12,645 nucleotides of DNA from SHZI01 sp964417725 (GCA_964417725.1 CAYQIV010000037.1:1-12645); one strand, 5' to 3'. Positions 1 through 9,974 are shown, counted from the stretch's first letter. Notes: a model not told the origin generated them from the sequence alone. Numbers and translations: made by a program.

Positions 1-3000
1 TCTCCGGCATCCAGGACGGTGCCGGCGAGCGCATCGTCGTCGACGGCCGCACCATCACCCTGGGTGCCAGCAGCAGCGGCACCACCGTCACCAACGCCAT
101 GGCCTACACGGTGACGATCGCCGGCGGCACGGCGACGGTCACCCTCGCCAAACCCGCCGGCGTGAGCGAAGCAGCCATGCAGGCGCTGGTCAACGGCATC
201 ACCTACCAGGACACCCTCCGCGACACGCCGACCGCGGGCGACCGCGTGTTCACCCTGACCCAGATCACCGACAACGGCGCCGGCAACAACGTCTCGGCAC
301 CCGGCATCGCGTCCACCGTCACGGTGACGCCGGCGAACGATGCGCCGGTGCTGGACCTGAACGGTGCGCTGGCGGGCCGCAACTATGCGACCTATTTCAA
401 TGCCGACACCGGCGCAGCGGTGCCGATCGCCGACCTCGACGCGGCCATCGCCGACGTCGACAGCGCCACCATCGCCAGCGCCACGATCACCCTCACCACC
501 AACCGACAGGCAGACGATGCGCTCTCCGCCGGCGGCCTGCCGGCCGGCATCACGGCCAGCGCCTACGATCCGGCTACCGGCCGCATCACCCTGACCGGCA
601 CCGCCAGCCTCGCCGACTACCAGGCCGCGCTGCGCGCCATCAGCTTCGACACCAGCTCGACCGCCACCGGCACGCGCACGATCAGCGTCACCGTCAACGA
701 CGGCACCGCCAACAGCAACACGGCCAGCACCACCGTCGCCATCCTCGGCGCCGGCAACCGCCCCGTCCTCGACCTCGATGCCAACGACAGCAGCGGCGGC
801 AATTCCACGTCCTACCGCGCCACCTACACGGAAGACGGCCCCGCCGTGGCGATCGCCGACACCGACGTCACGATCACCGACAACGACAGCGCCAACCTGA
901 CGCGCGCCACCGTCACCCTCACCAACGCCCAGGCCGGCGACACGCTCTCCTGGGATGCCGCCGCCCTCTCCGCCCTCGGCATCTCCGCCAGCCTCAACCC
1001 CGCCGGAAACGTCGTCACCCTCACCGGCAATGCACCCGTCGCCGACTACCAGACCGCCCTCCAGGCGGTGTACTTCGCCGCCGGCGGCGGCGACACGCCG
1101 AACACCACCGCCCGCAACATCAGCATCGCGGTGGCCGACGAGGTCGGCAACAGCAACACGGCGGCCACGACCGTCACCGTCGTCGCGGTCAACGATGCGC
1201 CGACGGCCTCGATCGTCCCGACCGACTACTCCGCCACCGAGCAGACCGTCCTGAACCTGGCCGGCACCGGCCTCTCCATCGGCGACATCGATTCCGGCAC
1301 GGCCACGGTGCGCGCCATCCTCAGCGTCACCAGCGGCACGATCAGCGCCGCCGGCGCGGGGGTGACGGTGTCGGGCAACGGCACCGCCACCGTCACGCTC
1401 AACGGCACGCTGTCGGCCATCAACGACCTGCTGGCCGGCAACGGCGGCGCCACGCTCACGTACATCAACAACGCCAACAACCCCCCGGCGAGCGCGATGC
1501 TGACCCTGACGGCGAACGACCTGGGCAGGACGGGTACGGGCGGCGTTCTCACCGCCACCGACACGGCGACCATCGCCATCGCCCCCGAGAACGACGCCCC
1601 CGTCCTCACCCGGCCCGGCACGCTCAACTACACCGAGAACCAGACGGCGCGGGCCATCGACACCCTGCTCACCGTCGCAGACACCGACAACACGACCCTC
1701 TCCAGCGCGACGGTCCGCATCACCGGCAACTACCAGGCCGGCCAGGACATCCTCGGCTTCAACAACACCAATCCGTCCACCTACGGCAACATCGCCGCCA
1801 GCTTCGATGCGACGACCGGCACCCTGAGCCTGGCCTCTGCCGGCGGCACCGCCACGGTGGCGCAATGGCAAGCCGCCCTGCGCGCGGTGACTTACCGCAA
1901 CGCCTCCGACAATCCGGATACCGCGCCGCGCACCGTCGCCTACCAGATCGACGACGGCCAGCCCCTCAACGGCGCCAGCAACACGCTGACGAGCACGATC
2001 AACGTCATTCCCGTCAACGATGCGCCGGTGCTGGACCTGAACGGTGCGCTGGCGGGCCGCAACTATGCGACCTATTTCAATGCCGACACCGGCGCAGCGG
2101 TGCCGATCGCCGACCTCGACGCGGCCATCGCCGACGTCGACAGCGCCACCATCGCCAGCGCCACGATCACCCTCACCACCAACCGACAGGCAGACGATGC
2201 GCTCTCCGCCGGCGGCCTGCCGGCCGGCATCACGGCCAGCGCCTACGATCCGGCTACCGGCCGCATCACCCTGACCGGCACCGCCAGCCTCGCCGACTAC
2301 CAGGCCGCGCTGCGCGCCATCAGCTTCGACACCAGCTCGACCGCCACCGGCACGCGCACGATCAGCGTCACCGTCAACGACGGCACCGCCAACAGCAACA
2401 CGGCCAGCACCACCGTCGCCATCCTCGGCGCCGGCAACCGCCCCGTCCTCGACCTCGATGCCAACGACAGCAGCGGCGGCAATTCCACGTCCTACCGCGC
2501 CACCTACACGGAAGACGGCCCCGCCGTGGCGATCGCCGACACCGACGTCACGATCACCGACAACGACAGCGCCAACCTGACGCGCGCCACCGTCACCCTC
2601 ACCAACGCCCAGGCCGGCGACACGCTCTCCTGGGATGCCGCCGCCCTCTCCGCCCTCGGCATCTCCGCCAGCCTCAACCCCGCCGGAAACGTCGTCACCC
2701 TCACCGGCAATGCACCCGTCGCCGACTACCAGACCGCCCTCCAGGCGGTTTTCTACTCGACGACGAGCGATACGCCGAATACCGCCATTGTGCGCAACGT
2801 GTCCGTCGTGGTCCGCGACGAGGCCGGTAATAGCAACTCGTCGACTGCCTCCATTACCGTGATCGCCGTCAACGACGCACCGACAGCGAGCAACGTCACC
2901 GCCACCGGTCTAGAAGACGCCGCTTCCATCCCGGTTACCCTCGCGGCTTCGGACGCAGACGGCAGCATCGCCAGCTACACCGTCACCAGCCTGCCGGCAA

Positions 3001-3244
3001 ACGGCGTGCTCTACAGTGATGCCGCGCTCACCACTCCGGTATCCGCGGGCGACATCGTCACCGGTGCCACCCTGTATTTCGTGCCGGCCGCCGACTGGAA
3101 CGGCAACACCAGCTTCAACTACACCGCCACCGACGATGGCGGTGCCGCCTCCAGCCCGGCCACCGCCAGCGTCACCGTCACTCCTGTGGCCGACGCGACC
3201 ACCGTCACCCTCTCCTCGGCCACCAGCGGCGCGGCCATCACCGA
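1..3244 (+). CDS. Giant LapA-type RTX adhesin, upstream visible part (5' end outside window, 3' end cut by gap)
   Basis: The frame is open from the window edge (first full codon at 3) to the N gap, giving 1080 codons; there is no start in the window, and internal ATGs such as the one at 99 are not starts. Modules, in visible residues: partial cadherin-like 1-111; two related modules at 112-250 and 251-396, each with a 'DLD/DLN' opening, an 'AVxIADxDxxIxDxDS' strand and an 'ADYQxALxA' helix; 397-530; 531-671; then identical or near-identical copies of the pair at 672-810 and 811-956; a tandem-95/cadherin-like module 957-1064 with the usual 'WNGNTSFNYTATDDGG' end; and the beginning of a LapA-type Ig-like repeat from 1065. 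Modules are joined by 'NDAP' linkers. These are extracellular stalk domains that space the binding tip away from the cell. There is no cysteine and the sequence is Thr/Ala/Asp-rich, as usual in this class. The same gene continues after the gap at 3345. The family assignment is firm; the exact ligand and the N-terminal retention module cannot be seen. Confidence 0.9.
336..1069 (+). repeat. 734-bp perfect direct repeat, copy 1
   Basis: Every base from 336 to 1069 is identical to 2016-2749 by line-by-line comparison (offset 1680 bp, a multiple of three). The block encodes one whole adhesin module and most of the next. Its left edge falls exactly in the 'NDAP' linker, while its right edge falls inside a module, just after 'LQAV'. 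Beyond the right edge the two copies remain homologous but diverge sharply. Confidence 0.97.
2016..2749 (+). repeat. 734-bp perfect direct repeat, copy 2
   Basis: This is the second copy of the block at 336-1069, with no mismatch found, including at synonymous sites. It is separated from copy 1 by 946 bp (1070-2015) holding the end of one module and two different modules. Identity at third codon positions points to a recent duplication or gene conversion, or to an assembly artefact, not to old modular homology. Confidence 0.97.
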
Positions 3245-3344
3245 NNNNNNNNNNNNNNNNNNNNNNNNNNNNNNNNNNNNNNNNNNNNNNNNNNNNNNNN
3301 NNNNNNNNNNNNNNNNNNNNNNNNNNNNNNNNNNNNNNNNNNNN
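3245..3344. other. Assembly gap: 100 Ns inside a tandem repeat of the adhesin gene
   Basis: A run of exactly 100 Ns looks like a placeholder length. The 55 bp before the gap (3190-3244) are identical to 3390-3444, and the 55 bp after it (3345-3399) are identical to 3657-3711. If the missing sequence is a copy of the 312-bp unit, the true gap is 212 bp plus any multiple of 312. A 212-bp gap plus the two leftover bases on each side gives 216 bp, or 72 codons, which restores a single reading frame. The apparent frame change across the Ns is therefore artificial. Confidence 0.93.
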
Positions 3345-3711
3345 GCGTGTCGACCACCGGCACGGTCAGCAACACCGTCGTCGACGACACCGACGCGACC
3401 ACCGTCACCCTCTCCTCGGCCACCAGCGGCGCGGCCATCACCGAGGGCGGCTCGATCACCTACACCGCCAGCGTCGGCAGCCCCGTCGCCGGCTCCGACC
3501 TGGTCGTCACCCTCTCCAACGGCGCCACCATCACCATCCCGGTCGGCCAGAGCAGCGCCTCCACCGCGGTGGCCGTGCGCGCCGACGACCCCTATCTGAA
3601 CGGCACCGACACGCTCAGCGTGTCGATCAGCTCGACCGCCGGCGGCAATTTCGAGAGCGTGTCGACCACCGGCACGGTCAGCAACACCGTCGTCGACGAC
3701 ACCGACGCGAC
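3345..3711 (+). repeat. 312-bp tandem repeat unit (LapA-type Ig-like module), one full visible unit plus the start of the next
   Basis: The 55 bp at 3345-3399 recur perfectly at 3657-3711, a period of 312 bp or 104 residues. The part of the unit lying before the N gap (3190-3244) matches 3390-3444. The visible full unit is 3345-3656. After 3711 the sequence switches to a Calx-beta module. At least two units must exist, one partly hidden in the gap; the true number is unknown. Confidence 0.9.
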
Positions 3712-6700
3712 ACTAGTCTCGGTCGCCGGTCCCGCTTCCGTTGGAGAGGGTGGCATTGCTTCCTATACGATATCCCTGACCGTTCCGGCTGCAACCCCGG
3801 TGACCGTCAATTTGACCTACAGCGGGACTGCGGCGAACGGCGTCGACTTCAGCGGAACGGCCAGCGTGGTTGTCCCGGCAGGAAGCTCCTCGGTGCCGCT
3901 CGACATCTCAATTGCCGACGACCTCCTGATCGAGGGCGCCGAAAACTTCACTGTCGCGCTTGCCTCGGCAAGCGGCGGCAACTACGAGAATCTCGCCCTC
4001 GACGCATCCGCGCAGAACATCACGACCACCATCGTCGACAACGACATCGCCCCCGTCGCGAATGCCGTTTCGGCAAGCGAGAGCGAAGACCCCACGGCAC
4101 CGGTTGCCATCACGCTGACCGGTTCCGATGCCGACGGCACGGTGGCCAGCTTCAGCCTTGCCGCGCTTCCCGCCAACGGCACCTTGTACCTGGATGCGGC
4201 ACGCACGCTTGCGGTTGCCGCAGGAATGGACCTGGCGGCCAGCGGTAACGCCCTGACCCTGTACTTCCAGCCGGACGCCAACTGGAACGGTTCGACGGCG
4301 TTCAGCTACACCGCCAAGGACAACACCGGCCTGGTCTCCGGCAGCGCCACTGCAACGCTAAACATCGCTGCGGTAAACGACGCTCCATTCGGCATCGCCG
4401 ACACCCATGCCGCCACCGAAGGCGCCACGGTGATATACGGCAGCATCCTCGCCAACGATACCGACATCGATTCCCCGCCGGCCTCGCTCCTGGCCGCACA
4501 GTTCGCAGCATCAGCGGGTGACCCCGCGGTCACCGTGAACGGCAGCAACAGCATCACTACCGCCCTGGGGGGGACGGTGACGATGCGCGCCGACGGCACT
4601 TTCACCTACACCGCGCCGGTGCGCGATCACAATGATGGCGACCCAGACGTCGACAGCTTCGTCTATCGTGCTTCGGACGGCACGGACGCGTCCGCCTGGA
4701 CCACGGTGTCGATCAACCTCGTCGATACCGCGCCGATCGCGAACGACGACGTGAACAGCCTGAACGGCGGCGGCAGCATCAGCGGCAACGTGATGACCGG
4801 GGCCGGGGATTCCGCCGGCGGCGGCACCGACGTAATAGGCGCCGATGCGGTCACGGTGACAAATATCGCCGTGACGCAGGGCACCGTTATATCCAATACG
4901 CTGAGCGGCAGTGTCCGCACCGTCGTGACGAACAACGGCACGCTGGTCATCGATCAATCCGACGGCAGCTATACCTATACGAAGGCGCCGGACATAAGCG
5001 TTGCTGCCGGAAGCGACGTGACGACCTGGAATAATGTTTTCAGTGTGTATGGCTACGACAATGAAGGGGATGGCTTCGCCAATCCTTATGTGGGCGGTGT
5101 TGCGGCAAATGGTATTGATGTTAGCCGGCTGACTACCACGCAAGCGGGTTATGTGCGATATCGCAACCCTGGCGGCACAGCTGATGATGGGATTGGTGTA
5201 GAAGATGCGGACGGCAGCAGTACCTCCGGCGACAGAATCACTAATGGCGAACATTTGCTGATTGACTTGGGAGTGTCTTCGCAATCGGCGACTGCCCGAT
5301 TGACTAGTATGTCCGGCGAGACGGTCACGTGGCGGGCATACGCAGCGGACGGAAGTTTTGTCGACACGGGCTCTGTCAGCGGCGGTGGCAGCGACATCGT
5401 CAATGCAACGATCTCAACCGCATCTGCCTTCGCGTATTTGGTATTTACCACTTCTGGCGGAGACACCTTCCGCATTGACGGCTTGACCGTTACGCCGACT
5501 ATTGTCGTGCCGGACATCTTCACCTACACGCTGACGGATGCCGACGGCAGCACGTCAACCGCGACGCTGACCATCAACCCCGGCATGGCGCCCGTCATCG
5601 ACCTGGACGGCTCCGCCGCCGGCAGCGGCTTTGCCACGACCTTCACGCAGGGCGGCCCGGCGGTGGCCGTCGCGGATATCGACGTCGGCATCACCGATGC
5701 CGACTCGCCCCAGATCACGGGCGCGACCGTTACGCTGACCAATGCCCTGGCTGGCGACGTGCTGGCGGCAGGCGCCATGCCCGCCGGCATCGCGGCCACC
5801 GTCGCGGGCAACGTGGTGACGCTCAGCGGTTCGGCAACCCTGGCGGATTACCAGGCTGCGATTCGCGCCGTGACGTTCAGCACCGGCAGCACCGATGCCA
5901 CGCCGCGCAGCATCGACGTGGTGGTGACGGACGGCACCAATATCAGCAATACGGCGACGACCACCGTCGGAATATCCCTGCTGACAGCGCCGGAAATCGA
6001 TCTCGACACCGACGACTCGGCCGCGCCGGGCACCGGCTACGCAGCGACATTTACCGAGTACGGTGCGCCCGTGGCAATCGCCGACGCCGACATCGGCATC
6101 GCAGACACCGATTCGACCACACTGGCCGGTGCCACCGTCACGCTCACCAATGCGCAGACGGGCGATGCCCTGAGCGTCGGCCTGCTCCCCGGCGGCATCA
6201 CCTCAAGCATCGTCGGCAACGTCGTGACGTTGGCCGGCACCGCTTCGCTGGCGGATTACCAGACGGCGATCCGGGCCATCACCTTCGCCAATAACGCGGC
6301 CAACCCGGATACGACCCCCCGCGTGATCGAGGTCGAGGTGACGGATGGCACGGGCGGCAGCAATGTGGCAACGACCACGATCGCGGTGATACCCGCTGCC
6401 CCCCTGATTACTATGCCCGACTCCCTGTCCGGCTTGAACATCGGCAACGGGGCGGCGGCAATCACCAATGCCACCGGGATCACGCAGGCAAACCTCGAAT
6501 CGGCCCTCGGCCTGCCGGGCGGTGCGCTGGACAATCGCTTCGACCCGCCGGCGGGCGGCGCGAGCGACCCGGGCTTCGTCGACGTCTTCAATGGCGATCT
6601 CAGGAACTACAGCCTCGACCTCGAGTCAGGCAGCCAGGTCTCTTTCGACTGGGCATTCTTCAACGGCGAGGATACGTCCAGCGAAATCAATGACGGCTAC

Positions 6701-7882
6701 AACGATCTGGCGGTGCTGGTCGTTCGGGATCCCGCCGGCGGGGTGAGCTATCAGCTGTTGTCCGCCTCCGAGATGACCGGCCGCAACACCAACGGCGCGG
6801 CCGCGGATGCGACCGGCACCTTCACCTACACGCCGAGCGCAGCCGGGGAGCACCAATTCTCTTGGCTGATACTGAATGCGCGCGACAGCAACAAGATCTC
6901 CCAGCTCAGCATCGGCGCACCCAGGTTCCTGATCAACGGCGTCAATTACGGCACGCCGATCGATTTCCCGATCGATGTGGCGCCGCAAGGCTTCCCGACC
7001 GTCAGCCTGATCACCATTTCCGGCCTGCCGCTGGCTGGCGCCGGTTTCGGCTTCATCGGCTCCAACGGCGCCGCAGTCGGCACCGATCTGGGCGGCGGCA
7101 ACTGGAGCTTTACGGAGGCCGAGCTGAGCGGCTTGCAATTGCTGACGCCGCCCGATTACGTCGGCACCCTCAACCTGACCGTCACCGCCACCGCGACACA
7201 GGGTGGCGTGGATGCCGTCACCGCCCAGAGCCTCACCGTCACGGTGGATGCCACGACGACCGCCGTCATGGGCACTCAGGCGGGACAGACTTTGAACGGC
7301 ACCGCCGGCAACGACCTGATCGACGGCCTCGCCGGAAACGACATCCTCAATGGTGGCGACGGCAACGACATCCTGGCCGGTGGCGACGGCAACGATACGT
7401 TGAACGGCGGCGCCGGCAACGACGTGCTGAAGGGTGGTGCAGGCAACGATGCGCTGAATGGTGAAGCCGGCAACGACATGCTGATCGGCGGCGCCGGCAA
7501 CGACGTGCTGACCGGCGGACTGGGTGCCGATGTGTTCAAGTGGTCACTGGCCGACCGCGGCGCGCCGGGCACGCCGGCCGTCGATACCCTCACCGACTTC
7601 GACTCGACGACCGCCAGCGACAGGCTCGACCTGCGCGACCTGCTGCAGGGCGAGGCCGCCAGCGGCGCCGGCGCCAACCTGGAGGATTACCTGCATTTCG
7701 AGTACAGCGGCGGCAACACCACGGTGCACGTCAGCAGCAGCGGCGGCTTTGCCGGCGGCTACGCACCGGGCGCCGAGGACCAGACCATCCTGCTGCAAGG
7801 TGTCGACCTGATCGGCGGTCTCAGCACCGACCAGCAGGTGATCCAGGACCTGCTCAACAAGGGCAAGCTGATCACCGACTGA
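3345..7882 (+). CDS. Giant LapA-type RTX adhesin, downstream part with RTX repeats and type I secretion signal
   Basis: This continues the gene of 1-3244 (first full codon 3347, stop TGA 7880-7882, 1511 residues). Modules: LapA-type Ig-like repeat 1-104 ('EGGSITYTASV', 'VTLSNGATITIPVG', 'ADDPYLNGTD'); Calx-beta 122-236 (acidic 'ADDLLIEGAENF' motif); tandem-95/cadherin-like 237-347; VCBS-like 348-463; a VCBS-like module 464-745 split by a foreign-looking insert at 548-721; two relatives of the duplicated upstream modules at about 748-876 and 880-1010; a jelly-roll-like putative binding module 1016-1213 ('SFDWAFFNGED', 'GYNDLAVLVV'); a further beta module 1214-1305; nine calcium-binding RTX nonapeptides 1319-1399; and a C-terminal tail ending in 'QVIQDLLNKGKLITD', typical of RTX proteins exported by type I secretion. 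Export would be C-terminus first, with folding in external calcium. The placement of a binding module next to the RTX end matches known giant adhesins. Function as a biofilm/surface adhesin is inferred from architecture and the neighbouring lapD/lapG; the ligand is unknown. Confidence 0.93.
4988..5512 (+). other. Lower-GC insert of about 174 codons inside a VCBS-like module
   Basis: A VCBS-like module begins at about 4736 ('NDDVNSLNGGGSISGNVMTG', 'DQSDGSYTYT') and finishes only at 5513-5581 ('DIFTYTLTDADGS'). The two halves would normally be nearly contiguous. Between them lie about 522 bp with G+C near 55% by hand count over 5041-5460 (233 of 420), against about 75% in a sample of the upstream modules (2401-2460). 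Codons such as ATA, TTG, TTT, GGT and AGT, rare elsewhere in the gene, are common here. The insert protein has a 'GYDNEGDGFANPYVGG' start and 'LTSMSGETVTWRAYAADGS' strands, suggesting an inserted beta-rich domain, perhaps ligand-binding. 'PDI' occurs at both junctions (4988 and 5510), which may be chance. Confidence 0.65.
7301..7543 (+). repeat. Nine RTX nonapeptide repeats (27-bp period)
   Basis: The codons read as nine consecutive 9-residue units of the form GGxGNDxLxG, starting at 'TAGNDLIDG' and ending with the degenerate 'GLGADVFKW'. This is the classical calcium-binding beta-roll of RTX proteins. The block is short, as in LapA-like adhesins, and sits directly before the C-terminal secretion signal. 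Confidence 0.95.
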
Positions 7883-8015
7883 CCAAACGAAGTTTCAGTG
7901 CAGGCCAGTGCCCGCATGAGCGGGCGTCATGCCGAAACTGAAAAGTCAGTCTCCGCAACACGGCGCAGCCCGCCGCAGCGGTTGGCGCCCCGGCCCGGCT
8001 CGTCCGGGAACAACC
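7883..8015. other. Gene-free spacer between the convergent adhesin and lapD genes
   Basis: No credible gene lies here. A hairpin at 7910-7925 (GCCCGC/GCGGGC, ATGA loop) could be enclosed by AGTTTC (7891-7896) pairing with GAAACT (7934-7939). A second short hairpin, CCCGG 7994-7998 with CCGGG 8004-8008, sits just past the lapD stop. Confidence 0.6.
7891..7939 (+). terminator. Possible transcription terminator after the adhesin gene (hairpin, no clear T tract)
   Basis: A 6-bp GC-rich stem with an ATGA tetraloop (7910-7925) sits inside an outer 6-bp stem (7891-7896 with 7934-7939), starting 8 bases after the adhesin stop. No T run follows on the plus strand, and only a weak one is seen on the minus strand. 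It may be a terminator for either convergent gene or only an RNA-stabilising structure. Confidence 0.35.
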
Positions 8016-9935
8016 TCAGGCGGCCGGCTCCCGGACCGCCGGGCCGGTGGCGCCATCGAATCCCACGCCGGCGAGCGCCTGCATTTCCGCGTCGCTCACC
8101 ACGCCCTCGGCAATCACCTGGATGCCGATGCCGTGCACGATCGCGCACAGGCCCTTGAGGAAAGCCTGGTTGCCGGGATTCTTGTCGAGCTCGCGTACGA
8201 AGCTGGCGTCGACCTTGATGTAATCCAGGCCGAGGCCGTGCAGCATGCCGATCCGGCTGAACTGGCGGCCGAAATGCTCGATGCCGACCTTGCACCCGAG
8301 TGCCTTCAACTCTCCGCACAAGTCGCGGAACGCCTCGAAATGGCTGAGCGCGCCGTTTTCCGCCACCTCGAGCCACAAGCGCCGCGCCGGCTCGCCGTGC
8401 TGCCGCAGCTGACTTTGCAGTTTCGCGCGGAAGTCCTTGTCCTGCAGCGAACTGGCCGAGAGATTCACCGCAAGGCCTTTCAGAGTGGGCTTGTCGGCCA
8501 GTTCGGCCAGCCCCAAAGCGACCGCGGAGAGGTCGAGCCGGGAGGTCAGCCTGAGCCGCTCGGCGATCGGCAGGAAGCGGCCCGCCGGCAGCCACTCGCC
8601 GTGGTCGTCCAGCATCAGACGCAGGGGGCACTCGCGGTGGATCAGGCGCCCGCTGAAATCCGCCACGGGAAACGAAATCAGCTTGACCCAGCGCTCGTCG
8701 AGTGCATGCCCGATCAGCCGCGACCACTCCTCCGCACTGCGCGGCGCATCCTCAGCCGCACTTCCGGCTTCGCGGATGGCGTTGGCGCCCTCGGCTTCCG
8801 CCGCTGCAAGGGCCGCATCGACCTGCGACAGGGCCGCGCTCAACTCGATGCCACGCGGGAAGACCCCCAAGCCGATATGCGCCGCAGGCGCATCCGCCAC
8901 AAAGGCCTCTGCCTCATACACCAGGGCCTGCAGCAGGCTTCCGGCCTGCTCTCGCACACCGCTCTGTCCTGCGATGAGCAGGGCGAAATCCGCCCCGTTC
9001 AACCGCGCTGCAAGGCAGTCGGGATGCTGCCCGCCCGCCTTGCCGAGGACGGCGGCGAAGCGGCGCAGCAGATCATCGGTCGCTTCGCGACCGAGGCGCC
9101 GGTTGATGCCGGCCAGGTCCGCCACGCGCACCAGGATCAGGCCGATGCCGCGCGAATCCTCCGCCTCCAGCGCATCGTGCAGGCGGGCGAGGAAATGGCT
9201 GCGGTTTGCCAGGCCGGTCAGCACGTCGCAGTTCGCCTCGCGGCGCACCGCATCGAGCCGGGCGGCCTCCTCGTCGAACATGGCCTTCAGGCGCACGACC
9301 GTCGCATTCATCGCCGTTGCCAGCTGGCGCAGCTCCGGCACGGCCGGCTCCTCGATGGTGACGAAACGCCGTTCGGTGATCGCCTTCGCCTGGCCGATCA
9401 CCGCCGCCAGCGGCGCCCGCAGCCGGCGCAGGATCAACGTGCCCAGATAGCCGCCAATCAGCGTCGCGACGAACAGCGCGCCAGCCAGCTCCCACACGCT
9501 CTTCCACAGCGCCTCGTAGGCGAAGCGGCTGTGGCTCTCCAGCAGCACCGTGCCGAACTGCTTCCAGCCGCTGCTGATCTGTGCCTGGCCGGGCTTCGAG
9601 ACGATCGGCAGGAGCCGGGCAAACCACGCCGGCGCACCGCTGTAGCCGGCAGCCGCCCTGCGCTCGACAATGGTCCTGCCGAGGGGATCGGTGACCCGGA
9701 TCAATTCGTAATGGCCGCTGTCGAAGAGGGCGGCAACTGCCAGTTCCACTTCCACCGCGTCCGGCTCGCGCAGGCTGAGCGAGAGCGCCAGCGCCGCGGC
9801 GTTGTCCGTATTCTTCATCGCCAGCTGCTCGGACAGGTAGATGCGCGCGCTCAGCGAGGAAACCACCAGGCTGCCGGCCAGGGCCACCAGCATGCTTACG
9901 ATGACGGCCAGCCAAAGTTGACGATACATCGACAT
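8016..9935 (-). CDS. lapD: LapD-like inner-membrane c-di-GMP receptor (degenerate GGDEF-EAL)
   Basis: A protein of 639 residues that should bind cytoplasmic c-di-GMP and, when bound, hold the periplasmic protease LapG away from the adhesin. Visible: TM1 about 7-29; a periplasmic domain 30-146 with 'SSGWKQFG' (Trp124, placed like the LapG-contacting Trp of P. fluorescens LapD); TM2 about 147-169; HAMP about 170-222; GGDEF 236-390; EAL 400-630. Both enzymatic domains look inactive: the GGDEF signature is 'RLNGADF' (311-317), the EAL motif is 'ECP' (435-437), and the DDFGTG motif is 'EHFGRQ' (553-558). Retained features such as 'NLSASS', 'KVDASF' and 'AEGV' suit a receptor. The ATG at 9935 is preferred over the one at 9929 because an AAGAGAG ribosome site ends 7 bases before it, and 'MSxYxQL' resembles known LapD starts. 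It is downstream of lapG, 39 bp away. A catalytically active enzyme is unlikely. Confidence 0.92.
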   Translation of the reverse strand: MSMYRQLWLAVIVSMLVALAGSLVVSSLSARIYLSEQLAMKNTDNAAALALSLSLREPDAVEVELAVAALFDSGHYELIRVTDPLGRTIVERRAAAGYSGAPAWFARLLPIVSKPGQAQISSGWKQFGTVLLESHSRFAYEALWKSVWELAGALFVATLIGGYLGTLILRRLRAPLAAVIGQAKAITERRFVTIEEPAVPELRQLATAMNATVVRLKAMFDEEAARLDAVRREANCDVLTGLANRSHFLARLHDALEAEDSRGIGLILVRVADLAGINRRLGREATDDLLRRFAAVLGKAGGQHPDCLAARLNGADFALLIAGQSGVREQAGSLLQALVYEAEAFVADAPAAHIGLGVFPRGIELSAALSQVDAALAAAEAEGANAIREAGSAAEDAPRSAEEWSRLIGHALDERWVKLISFPVADFSGRLIHRECPLRLMLDDHGEWLPAGRFLPIAERLRLTSRLDLSAVALGLAELADKPTLKGLAVNLSASSLQDKDFRAKLQSQLRQHGEPARRLWLEVAENGALSHFEAFRDLCGELKALGCKVGIEHFGRQFSRIGMLHGLGLDYIKVDASFVRELDKNPGNQAFLKGLCAIVHGIGIQVIAEGVVSDAEMQALAGVGFDGATGPAVREPAA

Positions 9936-9974
9936 AATCGTTCTCTCTTCGACAAGAACTTCGTTAAATAATGC

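Noticed and set aside
1865..2830. Open frame of 321 codons in an alternative frame within the adhesin
   Set aside because: Its product is low-complexity Arg/His/Gln-rich, produced by the GC-rich repeated modules in the wrong frame.
3245..3599. Apparent frameshift splitting the adhesin into two genes
   Set aside because: The frame changes only because the gap was filled with 100 Ns. Identical protein words occur on both sides, and a 212-bp gap restores the frame, so this is not a pseudogene.
4511..5284. Open frame of 257 codons on the minus strand within the adhesin
   Set aside because: It lies opposite well-supported VCBS-like modules, with no recognisable domain and no ribosome site noted.
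7301..7543. Short regularly spaced repeats resembling a CRISPR array
   Set aside because: The 27-bp period has no spacers and encodes RTX nonapeptides in frame.
7929..9971. Open frame of 680 codons on the plus strand opposite lapD
   Set aside because: It is a high-GC antisense shadow of lapD, which has recognisable domains. The shadow protein is rich in Arg/Gln/His with no motif.
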